A stretch of 64,000 nucleotides of DNA from positions 16,029-80,028 of the forward strand of contig JBJYXV010000001.1 of assembly GCA_046260155.1 (NCBI GenBank), in the 5' to 3' direction. Under the pieces are notes generated by a model that worked only from the letters and a program-made list of their open reading frames with translations, was not told the DNA's origin and did no database searches. Shown piece after piece: positions 26,120 to 35,048 of this stretch (position 1 is the stretch's first letter; each line of letters begins with the position of its first letter). The position numbers and the translations under genes were made by a program. The stretch comes from PFL25 sp046260155. Lineage in GTDB: Bacteria; Chloroflexota; Anaerolineae; Anaerolineales; UBA4823.

Positions 26120-27001
26120 CTATTTGTCTCCCAGGCTGATAACATCTCCACTGCCGTTTCCGCTGGATGAAACAGCTGGCCTACCATAATACCGAATATT
26201 TCCGCTGCCCGTAATCCTTGCATCCAGTGTATCAATCACCCAGATGTTTATATTGCCTGATCCACCGATTTTGATTCTGGATACCTTACTGCTGAGATCC
26301 TCGGCCTGTAAATTCCCGGAACCATTAACATCGATATCTTGCATGTTAACGCTGCCGCCATTGATGCGCAAGGATCCAGAACCATTGACATTCATTGACA
26401 GATCATCGGCGACTAATTCCGACAAAGTGATATCTCCAGATCCATTTATGCTTACCCGCAATGATGTGATTTTTACCCTGCCGGTTGACACATCTCCAGA
26501 GCCACCAATCTCGACCTCCAATTGGTCTCCATTTAAGTTTCCCATGTTAATGTCTCCAGACCCGCCGATAGAAGCGTTGAACTTGTTGCTTTTCAGGTCT
26601 GGTACCTGGATATCACCCGAACCAGAAATGCTGGCTAGATCGAGATTTTCCACAGTCAGAAAGAAATAGACCGGTTTTGTGGGTTTCAAATTAATGGATA
26701 ATGGATCGGTGTCGATCTTCAAGACACCTCCGCGTACACTGGTCTCAAAGTACTTCATCAAATTGTCTTCTGCCTCAATACGCAGTGATTCTTTATCACC
26801 TATCTCGATGATCACGCTGCCTATGGTAGCCAGATCAACACCTGTGACTCCAGTGATCACCCGGGATTCTTCGACCACGTTTCCAGAGCCGCGTTCTACC
26901 GGGATGCCATTATTTTCAACCAATATGCCGCTCAAATTGCAAGCCATCATAACCATTGCTAAGATAACCCCCAGAATGGTCAATGTTGTTCGCCGGTTCA
27001 T
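26120..27001 (-). CDS. DUF2807 (GIN domain) surface lipoprotein with GSG-type repeats
   Basis: The 293-residue protein begins with a lipoprotein signal whose lipobox ends at Cys21 (MMAC). The mature part carries about eight repeats of roughly 18-20 residues with GSGDI, GSGDV, GSGSL or GSGNI signatures, which form the right-handed beta-helix known for DUF2807, formerly called putative auto-transporter adhesin head domain. Probably attached to the outer face of the membrane. Function unknown; members often sit near envelope-stress systems. The gene is isolated from neighbours. Confidence 0.9.
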   Translation of the reverse strand: MNRRTTLTILGVILAMVMMACNLSGILVENNGIPVERGSGNVVEESRVITGVTGVDLATIGSVIIEIGDKESLRIEAEDNLMKYFETSVRGGVLKIDTDPLSINLKPTKPVYFFLTVENLDLASISGSGDIQVPDLKSNKFNASIGGSGDINMGNLNGDQLEVEIGGSGDVSTGRVKITSLRVSINGSGDITLSELVADDLSMNVNGSGSLRINGGSVNMQDIDVNGSGNLQAEDLSSKVSRIKIGGSGNINIWVIDTLDARITGSGNIRYYGRPAVSSSGNGSGDVISLGDK

Positions 27002-27338
27002 TGCGTTTCTCCTTCTGATTTTTCTCTATTTTCAATTGAATAAATCAGCATAAAAAATTCTTCCAGATCGAGAAGGTGTTTTTGGATGTCCGGAAGTACT
27101 CTCACCAGAAGTTAACTCCCATCGTATCAAAATTGTAGTTATTTGTAATCCTTCGTTAGAATTGTTAGTCCAATACTGCAGGATGGTTTATTGCAGGTGA
27201 TTAAAGCGTGCTGGTATTTCCCCAATGTGAGTGAGTAGCCGTGAGAGAAGCTTGATTTTCTTGCGATAAAAGCCTCTGATGATCACGCAATCGTATTTTT
27301 TTGAGGCAAATTTATAATTAAAAAATTTCAAGAAAATT
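27002..27338. other. Intergenic region without a recognisable gene
   Basis: AT-rich spacer between the DUF2807 gene start and the end of the decayed cyclophilin-like gene. It presumably carries the DUF2807 promoter, but I cannot assign one. No RNA structure stands out. Confidence 0.5.
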
Positions 27339-27713
27339 TTATCCAAAGCACTCAAGGCGTACCTTTTCTTTGTTCTGGATTAATTTCAGCTTTCCATGGT
27401 CAGCAAGGATTTTCCCCAAAACATTGACCGGGCTGTAGGCTCGTGGCCGTTCATCAGTGCTTACCGGGGTTGGCCCGTAGAATATGCACAAAGCCTGGCC
27501 CAAAGGCCAACAGCCCAAATCACCGACTTCCAGGATTTCTTGAACCCCTGGTTCTTGGGGCATGTCGACCGGTATTTCAAAGTAGATCTCCTCTCCCCAG
27601 GTGTTAACCCTGCTCTCCAGGGGCAGCTGTTCTCAGAGTGATTCGGAAATTGGACTGTTGTTCACCTTGGCTTGAAAAGAGAGCTGTTCGAATTGAGTCA
27701 GGATCTTGTGTAT
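27339..27713 (-). pseudogene. Cyclophilin-like (TM1367/DUF369-type) gene, disrupted
   Basis: The frame from 27635 down reads 'EQLPLESRVNTWGEEIYFEIPVDM', 'EVGDLGCWPLGQALCIFYGPTPVS' and 'AYSPVNVLGKIL', a confident match to the small bacterial cyclophilin-like fold. The same frame continues upstream as 'ILTQFEQLSFQAKVNNSPISESL' and is broken by TGA at 27633-27635, where family members have Trp. The position of the expected initiator Met has ATA (27711-27713), and no other good start exists. Both lesions are G-to-A changes. An internal ATG at 27563 could only make a 74-residue fragment. Sequence error at both sites is possible but less likely. Confidence 0.8.
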
Positions 27714-27933
27714 ATTTCGCTTGTATTAAAAGGGACTGGGTGAGCGATTCATTTCTTTAGAGTAAATATATTTTAGTATCGAATCCATCCATTAAACAAA
27801 TTGTGACCGCAACCTCAGGATTAAGATTGGGAGACTTTCCGATAAACAATAAACTGGTTTGGATTTGAAGTTGTGAACTTCCAGATGGGTGATAATTCTT
27901 GGTGAAATCCTGGGATTAATAAATCAAGCCAGG

Positions 27934-29151
27934 TCAGCTGGGTGAGGGCTGATCGCCATCTTTTTGTATTGCTGCTGTGGGTTCATTCCCCCTTAACCAG
28001 ATCAGGCTGATAATAAAACCGATTAACATGACCAGAGCACCGCTGGTAAAAGGCAGGATCAGGTTTAGATCGAGAGCAAACCCTGCCCAGAGTGGACCCG
28101 CAATGCGGCCTAAGCTCATGAAAGAGTTGCTCAATCCCATGGCCATGCCTTGCTGGGTCTCGGCTCGTTTTGAGGTTAACGAACTGATGGCAGGAGTTAG
28201 AATGGCAGTCATGAACACAAAAAGGCCGATCGTAATCAATACCGCCCAGTAATTTTCAGCCCAGGCGATCAAGAATAAGGACACAGCCGAGCCAAACATC
28301 CCGATTTTAATCACGAGTGATTCCCCCCATCGCCTGGTAAGCGGCCCGGTTAATATCCCCTGCGTGATCGCGGAAACCAATCCAACCACCATGAAAATGA
28401 TGCCTACCTCTTCTGGCCCGAAACCGAATCTTTCCAGTGCGTATAATCCGAAGATACCGTAGAAGATCATCAACCCGCAGGTTAATATGAAGGCTAGCAC
28501 CAGCAGAATACCAATTGGGCTCGAGAGAGCCTGCCACCAGAGGTGGAGTTCGGGGATAGGGATTTTTCTTTCAGATGCCTGGCGTGAGTCTTTGGGCAGC
28601 GACTCGGGTAATAATATCCAGGTCAGAAAGAGGGCAAGGATGGACATCCCGCCTGCTATGAAGAAGGGCGTGGAAAGGGATTCGCCAGCTAATAAACCTC
28701 CTAAGGCAGGGCCAAAGATAGTCCCCAGTCCTACGGCTGCTCCCAGGATACCCATACCTCCCCCTCGATCTTCTTCCGATGTGCTGTCCCCAATATATGC
28801 CATAGTCGTCGGGGAAGTAGCCGAGGAAAGTATTCCGGATAAAATCCTTGCGGCGAAGAGCATCCACAGCTCGGTCGCCAAGCCAAAAAGGAACATCGTA
28901 ATACCATATCCAAAGATACCGATCATCATGACCGGTTTACGACCGATTCGATCGGAGATGCTGCCCCAAATAGGTGCACAGATCAGGCGCATTACCGCGT
29001 AGGAAGCTACTAATAGCCCCAGTTCGGTACCCCCTGCACCCAGACTTTCCATGTAAAAAGGGATAATGGGGATCACCACCCCGAAACCCAAAGTAACGAC
29101 CACCAGGGTGAAGGAGAGGATGAATAAATTCTTGCGATTGCTGGATTGCAT
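27934..29151 (-). CDS. MFS transporter (TetA/multidrug efflux type)
   Basis: The 405-residue protein has about 12 transmembrane helices and the MFS loop 2-3 motif 'GSISDRIGRKPVMMIG', plus the antiporter motif C-like 'GAAVGLGTIFGPALGGLL' in TM5, typical of drug:H+ antiporters. ATG at 29151 has GGGAGG 5 bases upstream; an in-frame start at 29202 overlaps the upstream gene. It follows the rifampicin-phosphotransferase-like gene by 43 bp, so the pair could give resistance by modification and export. Substrate unknown. Confidence 0.88.
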   Translation of the reverse strand: MQSSNRKNLFILSFTLVVVTLGFGVVIPIIPFYMESLGAGGTELGLLVASYAVMRLICAPIWGSISDRIGRKPVMMIGIFGYGITMFLFGLATELWMLFAARILSGILSSATSPTTMAYIGDSTSEEDRGGGMGILGAAVGLGTIFGPALGGLLAGESLSTPFFIAGGMSILALFLTWILLPESLPKDSRQASERKIPIPELHLWWQALSSPIGILLVLAFILTCGLMIFYGIFGLYALERFGFGPEEVGIIFMVVGLVSAITQGILTGPLTRRWGESLVIKIGMFGSAVSLFLIAWAENYWAVLITIGLFVFMTAILTPAISSLTSKRAETQQGMAMGLSNSFMSLGRIAGPLWAGFALDLNLILPFTSGALVMLIGFIISLIWLRGNEPTAAIQKDGDQPSPS

Positions 29152-29194
29152 GTTAACCTCCCGGTGGAGGGCTGCACTTGCCCTCCACCCGGGA

Positions 29195-31813
29195 TTAATC
29201 ATTGATTTGCAGTGTGACAGTACCTGCAGATCCGTCTACAGTGACCTTCTGACCGCTGGTGATGCAGCTGGTCGCTACACCGGTTCCCAGGACCGCCGGA
29301 ATTCCATATTCACGAGCTACAATTGAGCCATGGCTGAGAGGTCCGCCAATATCGGTGACGACGCCAGACGCCATCGCAAACAGAGGTGTCCAGGCCGGGG
29401 TGGTGATACCCGCGATCAGGACGTCTCCTGGCTGCATCTGGTCGAAATCTTCTGGGCCGTGAAGCACGCATGCTCTTGCAGTGACTTTCCCGGGACTGGC
29501 GGGAACACCCTTGATCATTTTGCCTTCCAATAAGCCTTCGCTTCCAGCCAGGATTCCTTCCACATTAAAACCCATGTATTTCTTTCCAGGTGGCAGCTGT
29601 GGTGGCGGGGCAACCTGTTTTCTTGCCCGCCATTGGACTTTGCGATCGCGCACACAATCCATCATATCCTTCAAAGGTCTCGCGCTTTCCAGTTCGGATA
29701 CCATCAGTTCAACCTCAGCCCCTTCCAACCAATAAATATCATCTGGCTGGTTGATGGCTCCAGCATCCACAAGACGTTGGCCCAGCTCACCCAACACCTG
29801 GTGCAGGACCGGATAGCACAAGCCGATCTCGGCAATACCATCCTCGCGCAAAGGCGCGCGGGATTGGGCAAAATCGAGAGATTTCTCAAAACCCCAGCGT
29901 TTGATTCCCTTGACGCGCTTGCGAATTCTTGTTTCAGCCTGTTCGCGCCGTGTTGTGTACTCTTGCTGCCGTTTGTATGGGCTTTTTGTCTGACCGCTGA
30001 TGAATAGCTTGAGCATCTCTAGGATTGGTTCAGGCTCTTCCATGGGTAAAGGTTTAACGAAATCCATATCATAAATCGAATACCCGTACTGGTTTAAATA
30101 TTCGCCGAATCGATTTTTCCATTCATCCCATGTGTCCTGGCCAACCCTCTCGGGAGTTTCAGTACCGCGGAATTCTTGAGCCAGTTTTTTGTTGGCGGTT
30201 TCATTTATATATCTTGCCAGCACTTCCCGATCTCTGCACCAAAGTGCCAAATCATACAGCGCTTTTTCACTTTTCAGTGGGATGTTATCGAAGCCCATCA
30301 AGAATGTTGGAGCTGCAGGGTCTCCTTCTTTTCGAACCAGCTTCTCGTAGACATTGGTGAATAAGGCTTCACTGCCCGAGGTGGGCCCCATGGTGCTACC
30401 CATTAATGCGCCCAGGTGCTGACCAAATATTTTCAGTAGTTCCTTTGTACCAGACAGCAATTCGGCGGCTGAAAGATTGCTTAGATCTTTCTCCTGCCAT
30501 TCCCTGGTCACCTTGACATAACGCGGGTAGGCTTCCTCGCGCCAGTAGGGTATACCCTCACGCATCATCTTTGGGAAGGCGGGAACCATGTGGGTGATCA
30601 GCAACCACCATACGCTGGGAGGGTAATTTGCCTGCTGATAGGCATATCCATTGATCGTCAGCATGACATTCAATTCAGTACCCTCTGGCATATTCAAGAG
30701 TACTTCACTAAGCTGGCATATACCCGCATTGATAGCGGATAAACCCATGGTGCCAAATAGGGGTGTCAGTGGATCGGGCATCAAGTCAACGATGCTGGCA
30801 CGCATGTATGTCCCTTTTGGATCAGGCAAATCCCACTCTATCCCGGGGGAAATCTCTGTTTGGGGGAGTGCTGTTATCGGACGCGCCTGCACGATAGCGA
30901 ATTCACCATCGGTTAGAGTCCATTCGATGTCCATCGGCATCTGGTAGAGATTTTCAATTCTCGTCCCCATGTTAATGAGTTCTTGAATATTTTCTTCATT
31001 TAGCGCGGGTACCTTGCGCAAAGATTCTGGAACAGCCTTTTCCCTGGTTGCCCCATTCAAGCGCACTGTCATCAACTGCTTATCCGCTATTTCGTAATTT
31101 ACGACTTGGTTGGATTTTTTATCCACTACGATCGTGTCAGGGGTTACCTTACCGCCCACTATTGCCTCACCAAGCCCCCACGAAGCATTGATCAGTGCTT
31201 GATCGCGCGCCCCGGTCATGGAATTAGCGGTGAACAAGATTCCGGCAACTTCTGCCTGGACAAGCAGCTGAACGACCACTGCCAGAGCAATTCCCTCAGT
31301 CGAGATATCCTGCTGGACGCGGTAGCTGATTGCTCTGGCAGTCCAGAGACTTGCCCAGCAGTTCTTAATCGCCTCCAACAACTGGTCTGCCCCGCAGATA
31401 TTCAGGTAAGAATCTTGCTGCCCGGCAAATGAAGCTTCTGGCAAATCCTCAGCAGTAGCAGAAGAGCGGACTGCAACCGCTGGATCTTTGCCTGGGAAAT
31501 CAGCATAAGCCTGGACGATATCGGAAGCGATATCTGGGGGAATCGTCCCCCGGATAATTAACGCGTTAATTGATTTTGATGCAGCCTCCAGAGTTGCGGG
31601 CTTTGTGATATCCACCGAGTTCATCGCGGCCCGGATCACGTCTCCAAGATTGTTGAATTCAATGAATTGCCGGTAAGCTGTGGTGGTGACGTGAAAACCA
31701 TCCGGGACAGGTAAACCGGAATTAATCATCCGGGAAAGGGAAGCCCCCTTTCCGCCGACACTTTCCAATGAAGCTCCGGGGTCGGTGAAAGGTAATATGT
31801 AAAACTGGCTCAT
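29195..31813 (-). CDS. PEP synthase/rifampicin phosphotransferase-like enzyme
   Basis: The 872-residue protein has the N-terminal ATP-grasp domain of PEP synthase ('SVGGKGASLSRMINSGLPVPDGFHVTT', 'AVRSSATAEDLPEASFAGQQDSYLN'), a roughly 430-residue middle domain, and a C-terminal swivelling phosphohistidine domain ('GGPLSHGSIVAREYGIPAVLGT', His acceptor). This ATP-middle-His order and the total length fit rifampicin phosphotransferase rather than PpsA, which ends with a TIM-barrel PEP domain; none is present. It would transfer the beta-phosphate of ATP to a small molecule; whether this is a rifamycin cannot be told. AAAGGAG precedes the ATG. Confidence 0.85.
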   Translation of the reverse strand: MSQFYILPFTDPGASLESVGGKGASLSRMINSGLPVPDGFHVTTTAYRQFIEFNNLGDVIRAAMNSVDITKPATLEAASKSINALIIRGTIPPDIASDIVQAYADFPGKDPAVAVRSSATAEDLPEASFAGQQDSYLNICGADQLLEAIKNCWASLWTARAISYRVQQDISTEGIALAVVVQLLVQAEVAGILFTANSMTGARDQALINASWGLGEAIVGGKVTPDTIVVDKKSNQVVNYEIADKQLMTVRLNGATREKAVPESLRKVPALNEENIQELINMGTRIENLYQMPMDIEWTLTDGEFAIVQARPITALPQTEISPGIEWDLPDPKGTYMRASIVDLMPDPLTPLFGTMGLSAINAGICQLSEVLLNMPEGTELNVMLTINGYAYQQANYPPSVWWLLITHMVPAFPKMMREGIPYWREEAYPRYVKVTREWQEKDLSNLSAAELLSGTKELLKIFGQHLGALMGSTMGPTSGSEALFTNVYEKLVRKEGDPAAPTFLMGFDNIPLKSEKALYDLALWCRDREVLARYINETANKKLAQEFRGTETPERVGQDTWDEWKNRFGEYLNQYGYSIYDMDFVKPLPMEEPEPILEMLKLFISGQTKSPYKRQQEYTTRREQAETRIRKRVKGIKRWGFEKSLDFAQSRAPLREDGIAEIGLCYPVLHQVLGELGQRLVDAGAINQPDDIYWLEGAEVELMVSELESARPLKDMMDCVRDRKVQWRARKQVAPPPQLPPGKKYMGFNVEGILAGSEGLLEGKMIKGVPASPGKVTARACVLHGPEDFDQMQPGDVLIAGITTPAWTPLFAMASGVVTDIGGPLSHGSIVAREYGIPAVLGTGVATSCITSGQKVTVDGSAGTVTLQIND

Positions 31814-31832
31814 CTTTGACTCCTTTCTCCCA

Positions 31833-32072
31833 CTAAATTCTATCCTGCAGCCGGTAAACAGCGATTATGGTTTTATTCAAATCCCAGATCTTGTTCAGAA
31901 TCCCGCGTAATTCTGCTTGGTCGGCAACTTTTCCGGTCAGAGTTGTGATCCGTGATTTGTCCTGGAAAGATACTTCCATCCAGTTAAACCAGGTGGACCA
32001 ATTCGGATCGAGATTCCCGTTGATTGTGATTTGATATAGACTTGCCTCTTGAGCTTGGTTGTCGATTGGCAT
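31833..32072 (-). CDS. Small conserved protein downstream of MalT-like regulator
   Basis: 79-residue protein, 'MPIDNQAQEASLYQITINGNLD..WSTWFNWMEVSF', then 'TTLTGKVADQAELRGILNKIWDLNKTIIAVYRL'. I recall this pattern (ITI.G.LD..W..WF...T.........LTG.V.DQA.L...L.KI.DL) as a recurrent small protein in Chloroflexota genomes, often near regulators and oxidoreductases, but know no function. ATG at 32072 has GGAG at 8 bases, better than upstream in-frame starts. It sits between the regulator (139 bp upstream) and the phosphotransferase-like gene (19 bp downstream), implying an operon. Confidence 0.78.
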   Translation of the reverse strand: MPIDNQAQEASLYQITINGNLDPNWSTWFNWMEVSFQDKSRITTLTGKVADQAELRGILNKIWDLNKTIIAVYRLQDRI

Positions 32073-32211
32073 GAGGTTGGCTCCAGGTTCTGATCTAAGG
32101 TAACCCTTAAATAGGTGAGCTGTCATCACATAAATTGGTGATTAACAAAAAATCACCCACCGTTCAGGAATGGACCTTTGGGTGGGGATAGAATGCCGGT
32201 TCAAGGCATCT

Positions 32212-34911
32212 TTACAGCAAGCCAATTCGCTTGGCGTGAGCGATGGCTTCGTAACGGCTGTGGGCGCCCAATTTCGAATAAATGTTTTTGAGGTGGCTGC
32301 GCAAGGTGTTGACCGAAATTGAAAGTTCGCCTGCCATTTCCGTACTTGAAAGGCTGGATTGCAAGAGATGCAACACTTCTAATTCCCGTGCACTCAGGGC
32401 TTCTACAGGTACTTTGATGCCGGTTGGGAGAGCTGTCAGGCTGGTAGTTTGTGGTTGTGAAAATGAATCCAGCAATCGTTGAATATAAATCACCAGGCTG
32501 GGTTCACGGACCTCGCAAAGCGTTGATTCAAGTAATCCGACCAATGGATCCCCTTGATCAAGAAAAATGCGCATAAAACCTTCTGGTTCAGCCAGCTGCA
32601 ATGCTCTTCTCAGGGCAGATAGTGCAGCGGGCTGGTCTTCTCGTGCGTGGAATGCTATCGCGCGCAGGACTTCGGCCTCAATGATTAAAAATACCCGACC
32701 CAAATTTTCAGCTTCTATTAAGACCTGGTCCAATAAAGTTAAAGCTTGGTCATATTGACCCTTGGCGACCAGATATCGCGCTTGAATGGATTTCTCATAT
32801 TTCCGCAGACGTACCTGCAGGAGTTCATCCACCGCGTCACTCCTGATGGGCGTCTGGGGTTTGTCCAGGGAGCGATTATTGATCCATTCCTCAACGGAGT
32901 CCAGGTTACCGTGAGCGATATTACGCCGGGCTGCAACTATCTCTACCACGTAGTCATCGACTTCGCTGGCATCGAATTGGTATGCTAACTCATGCAGGTG
33001 AGAGAAGATTTGATCAGCAGCATGCTTCTCCCCTTGTGCATCTTTGATTAAGGTCAGGTTTATATAACCCTCAAAAGTTCCCAGTATGCTCCATTCTTCA
33101 GCAAGGGAGATGCCTTTTGTTGTCATTTGCTCAGCGGTTTCGAGGTGATTCCATTCTCGTTCCAGATCACCCAGTCCAATCAGAGCTTTTCCTGCAACTG
33201 GAAGCAAGCCACCCTGCCTAGTGCTGGAAATCTCAAGTGCTTGTTCGTACAGCCGCTGTGCCTGGTGAAGTTGACCAAGTTTCTGGTTTTCATCACCTAA
33301 TTCGCACAGGATCAGAGTTGCTATCATCACGTTCCCAACTTGTTGACTGGTCCGGGCTGTTCTTTCTAGGATTGTAATTCCTTCCTCGGTTTCACCACGT
33401 GCCAGATGGGAGCTGGCTAGAATGAAATTTGCCAAGCTACGCAGCAGCAGGTCTTCTTCTGGCAGCTGGTCGAGTGCCCGGTGTGATAACCGAATGGCAT
33501 TTTCAACGTTACCATTATAAATTTCCAGGAAGGCTTGCAGAGGGAGTCCATAAGCGGAATGGCTCTGCCGGGAAACGGCCAGCTTGAGATGCGAATCGAT
33601 AGCCTCCAGAGGAGCTCCGCTCCATAAAAGTACCCAGGCGTAATAGACACTTAACACCGGTCGAGTTTGCAGCTCATTCGGAGGCAGCTTTCTAAGCCAG
33701 GACAAAAGGGTTGTCACCTGGCTTTGCATAAGAATAGTCTCTGCTGCTTCCTGGATCAATTCAGCAGCTCGCTGTTTATCGTCAGCCCAAAATGCATGTT
33801 CGATGGCTTCTTCTGAAAACCTGTGCATTTCATACCAATCACAGGCGCGTTGGTGTAATAAAATCTTGCGCTCCGGATATAGCTGCACCAAGCGTTGCCT
33901 GAGGAGATCAGCGAACAGACGGTGATAGCGATACCATTTTCGCTGATCATCCAGGGGGATAATAAATAGGTTTTTTTGTTCAAGTTCTACCAGGGTATCC
34001 TGGCTGGTGGCGGGTAGTACGATAAATTCAGAGATCAATTGATCACATAAAGGACCGCACAGGTGGTCCAGGATTGATGTGTGCAGCAGGAAATCCTGGA
34101 TTTCATCCGTCTGGTTTGCGAGTACCTCCTCGATCAGGAAATCGAGGATGAAACGGTTGCTGCCTGTAAAGGCCTGGATAAACCCGGAAACGTCACTTTG
34201 CTCGACCAGGGAAGCTGAAGCCATCTGTAGCCCCGCTGCCCATCCTTCTGTCCGGTTGGTGAGGGCGGAGATATCGTCCCTGGTGAGGCTGAAGGCTGGG
34301 TTCTTGGTCAGGAACTCTGCTGCCTCGTCCAGTGTGAATTGCAAATCGTTCTGGCGCAGCTCGGTGACCTGCCCGCGGGCGCGCAGGCGTGATATTGGTA
34401 ATGGTGGGTCGGCGCGCGATGAAATTACGAAGTGGACATGAGGGGGAGAATGCTCGATCAGGTTGGATACCGCATCATGAATGGTTTGCTTACTGATGCA
34501 GTGATAGTCATCCAGGATGATCAGGCTTTTGTCTGGCAGCTCAAACAGCTCGTTAAGCAGGGAGGTGAGCTGCAGATTGGAGATTTGGGTTTGCGAGCTG
34601 CCTGCATCCATAAGCATGGTTTCGCCAAAGCCGGGCATGATTTCACGCAGGGCGTAAACCAGGTAAATCAGGAACCTTACTGGATCGTTGTCTCCTTCGT
34701 CCAGGGTGAGCCAGGTCTTCGAATAGTGAGAGGCCTGGAACCATTCTCCGAGTAAGGTCGTTTTCCCGTAGCCGGCTGGGGTGGAAATCAACGTCAGGTG
34801 GTTTCCACGCCGGAGGCTCTCATCCAATCGGTCCAGCAATCTTTGACGATGGACGAGGTTGGGTCCCGGGTGCGGGACAAAGAATTTGGTTGCCAGTAGT
34901 GAGTCACTCAC
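32212..34911 (-). CDS. MalT-like LuxR-family ATP-dependent transcriptional regulator
   Basis: 899 residues from GTG at 34911 (GGAG 6 bases upstream). Domain order: Walker A STPAGYGKTT at 43-52, Walker B 'LIILDDYH', a winged-helix linker, then TPR-like repeats from about residue 400 to 800, and a C-terminal LuxR helix-turn-helix 'LSARELEVLHLLQSSLSSTEMAGELSISVNTLRSHLKNIYSKLG'. Such proteins are ATP-dependent activators that sense a small-molecule ligand through the TPR part. Position at the head of the small protein, phosphotransferase-like and MFS genes suggests it controls them. Confidence 0.92.
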   Translation of the reverse strand: MSDSLLATKFFVPHPGPNLVHRQRLLDRLDESLRRGNHLTLISTPAGYGKTTLLGEWFQASHYSKTWLTLDEGDNDPVRFLIYLVYALREIMPGFGETMLMDAGSSQTQISNLQLTSLLNELFELPDKSLIILDDYHCISKQTIHDAVSNLIEHSPPHVHFVISSRADPPLPISRLRARGQVTELRQNDLQFTLDEAAEFLTKNPAFSLTRDDISALTNRTEGWAAGLQMASASLVEQSDVSGFIQAFTGSNRFILDFLIEEVLANQTDEIQDFLLHTSILDHLCGPLCDQLISEFIVLPATSQDTLVELEQKNLFIIPLDDQRKWYRYHRLFADLLRQRLVQLYPERKILLHQRACDWYEMHRFSEEAIEHAFWADDKQRAAELIQEAAETILMQSQVTTLLSWLRKLPPNELQTRPVLSVYYAWVLLWSGAPLEAIDSHLKLAVSRQSHSAYGLPLQAFLEIYNGNVENAIRLSHRALDQLPEEDLLLRSLANFILASSHLARGETEEGITILERTARTSQQVGNVMIATLILCELGDENQKLGQLHQAQRLYEQALEISSTRQGGLLPVAGKALIGLGDLEREWNHLETAEQMTTKGISLAEEWSILGTFEGYINLTLIKDAQGEKHAADQIFSHLHELAYQFDASEVDDYVVEIVAARRNIAHGNLDSVEEWINNRSLDKPQTPIRSDAVDELLQVRLRKYEKSIQARYLVAKGQYDQALTLLDQVLIEAENLGRVFLIIEAEVLRAIAFHAREDQPAALSALRRALQLAEPEGFMRIFLDQGDPLVGLLESTLCEVREPSLVIYIQRLLDSFSQPQTTSLTALPTGIKVPVEALSARELEVLHLLQSSLSSTEMAGELSISVNTLRSHLKNIYSKLGAHSRYEAIAHAKRIGLL

Positions 34912-34943
34912 AATCAGCTCCGGGTATGACAATCCCTGGGTTG

Positions 34944-34949
34944 ATTATA
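34944..34949 (-). promoter_or_regulatory. -10 element of the MalT-like regulator gene
   Basis: Consensus TATAAT on the minus strand at 34949-34944, about 33 bp upstream of the GTG start at 34911. No clear -35 at the expected distance. Confidence 0.45.
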
Positions 34950-35048
34950 CTTGACCTCTCTGAGCTAGTTGGTTTGAAGTGTGGGAGGTAATTTTGGATT
35001 GTCTGGATGCTTGCTGCCTGCGAGCGGGTGAAGCCTGAGCTGATTTAT

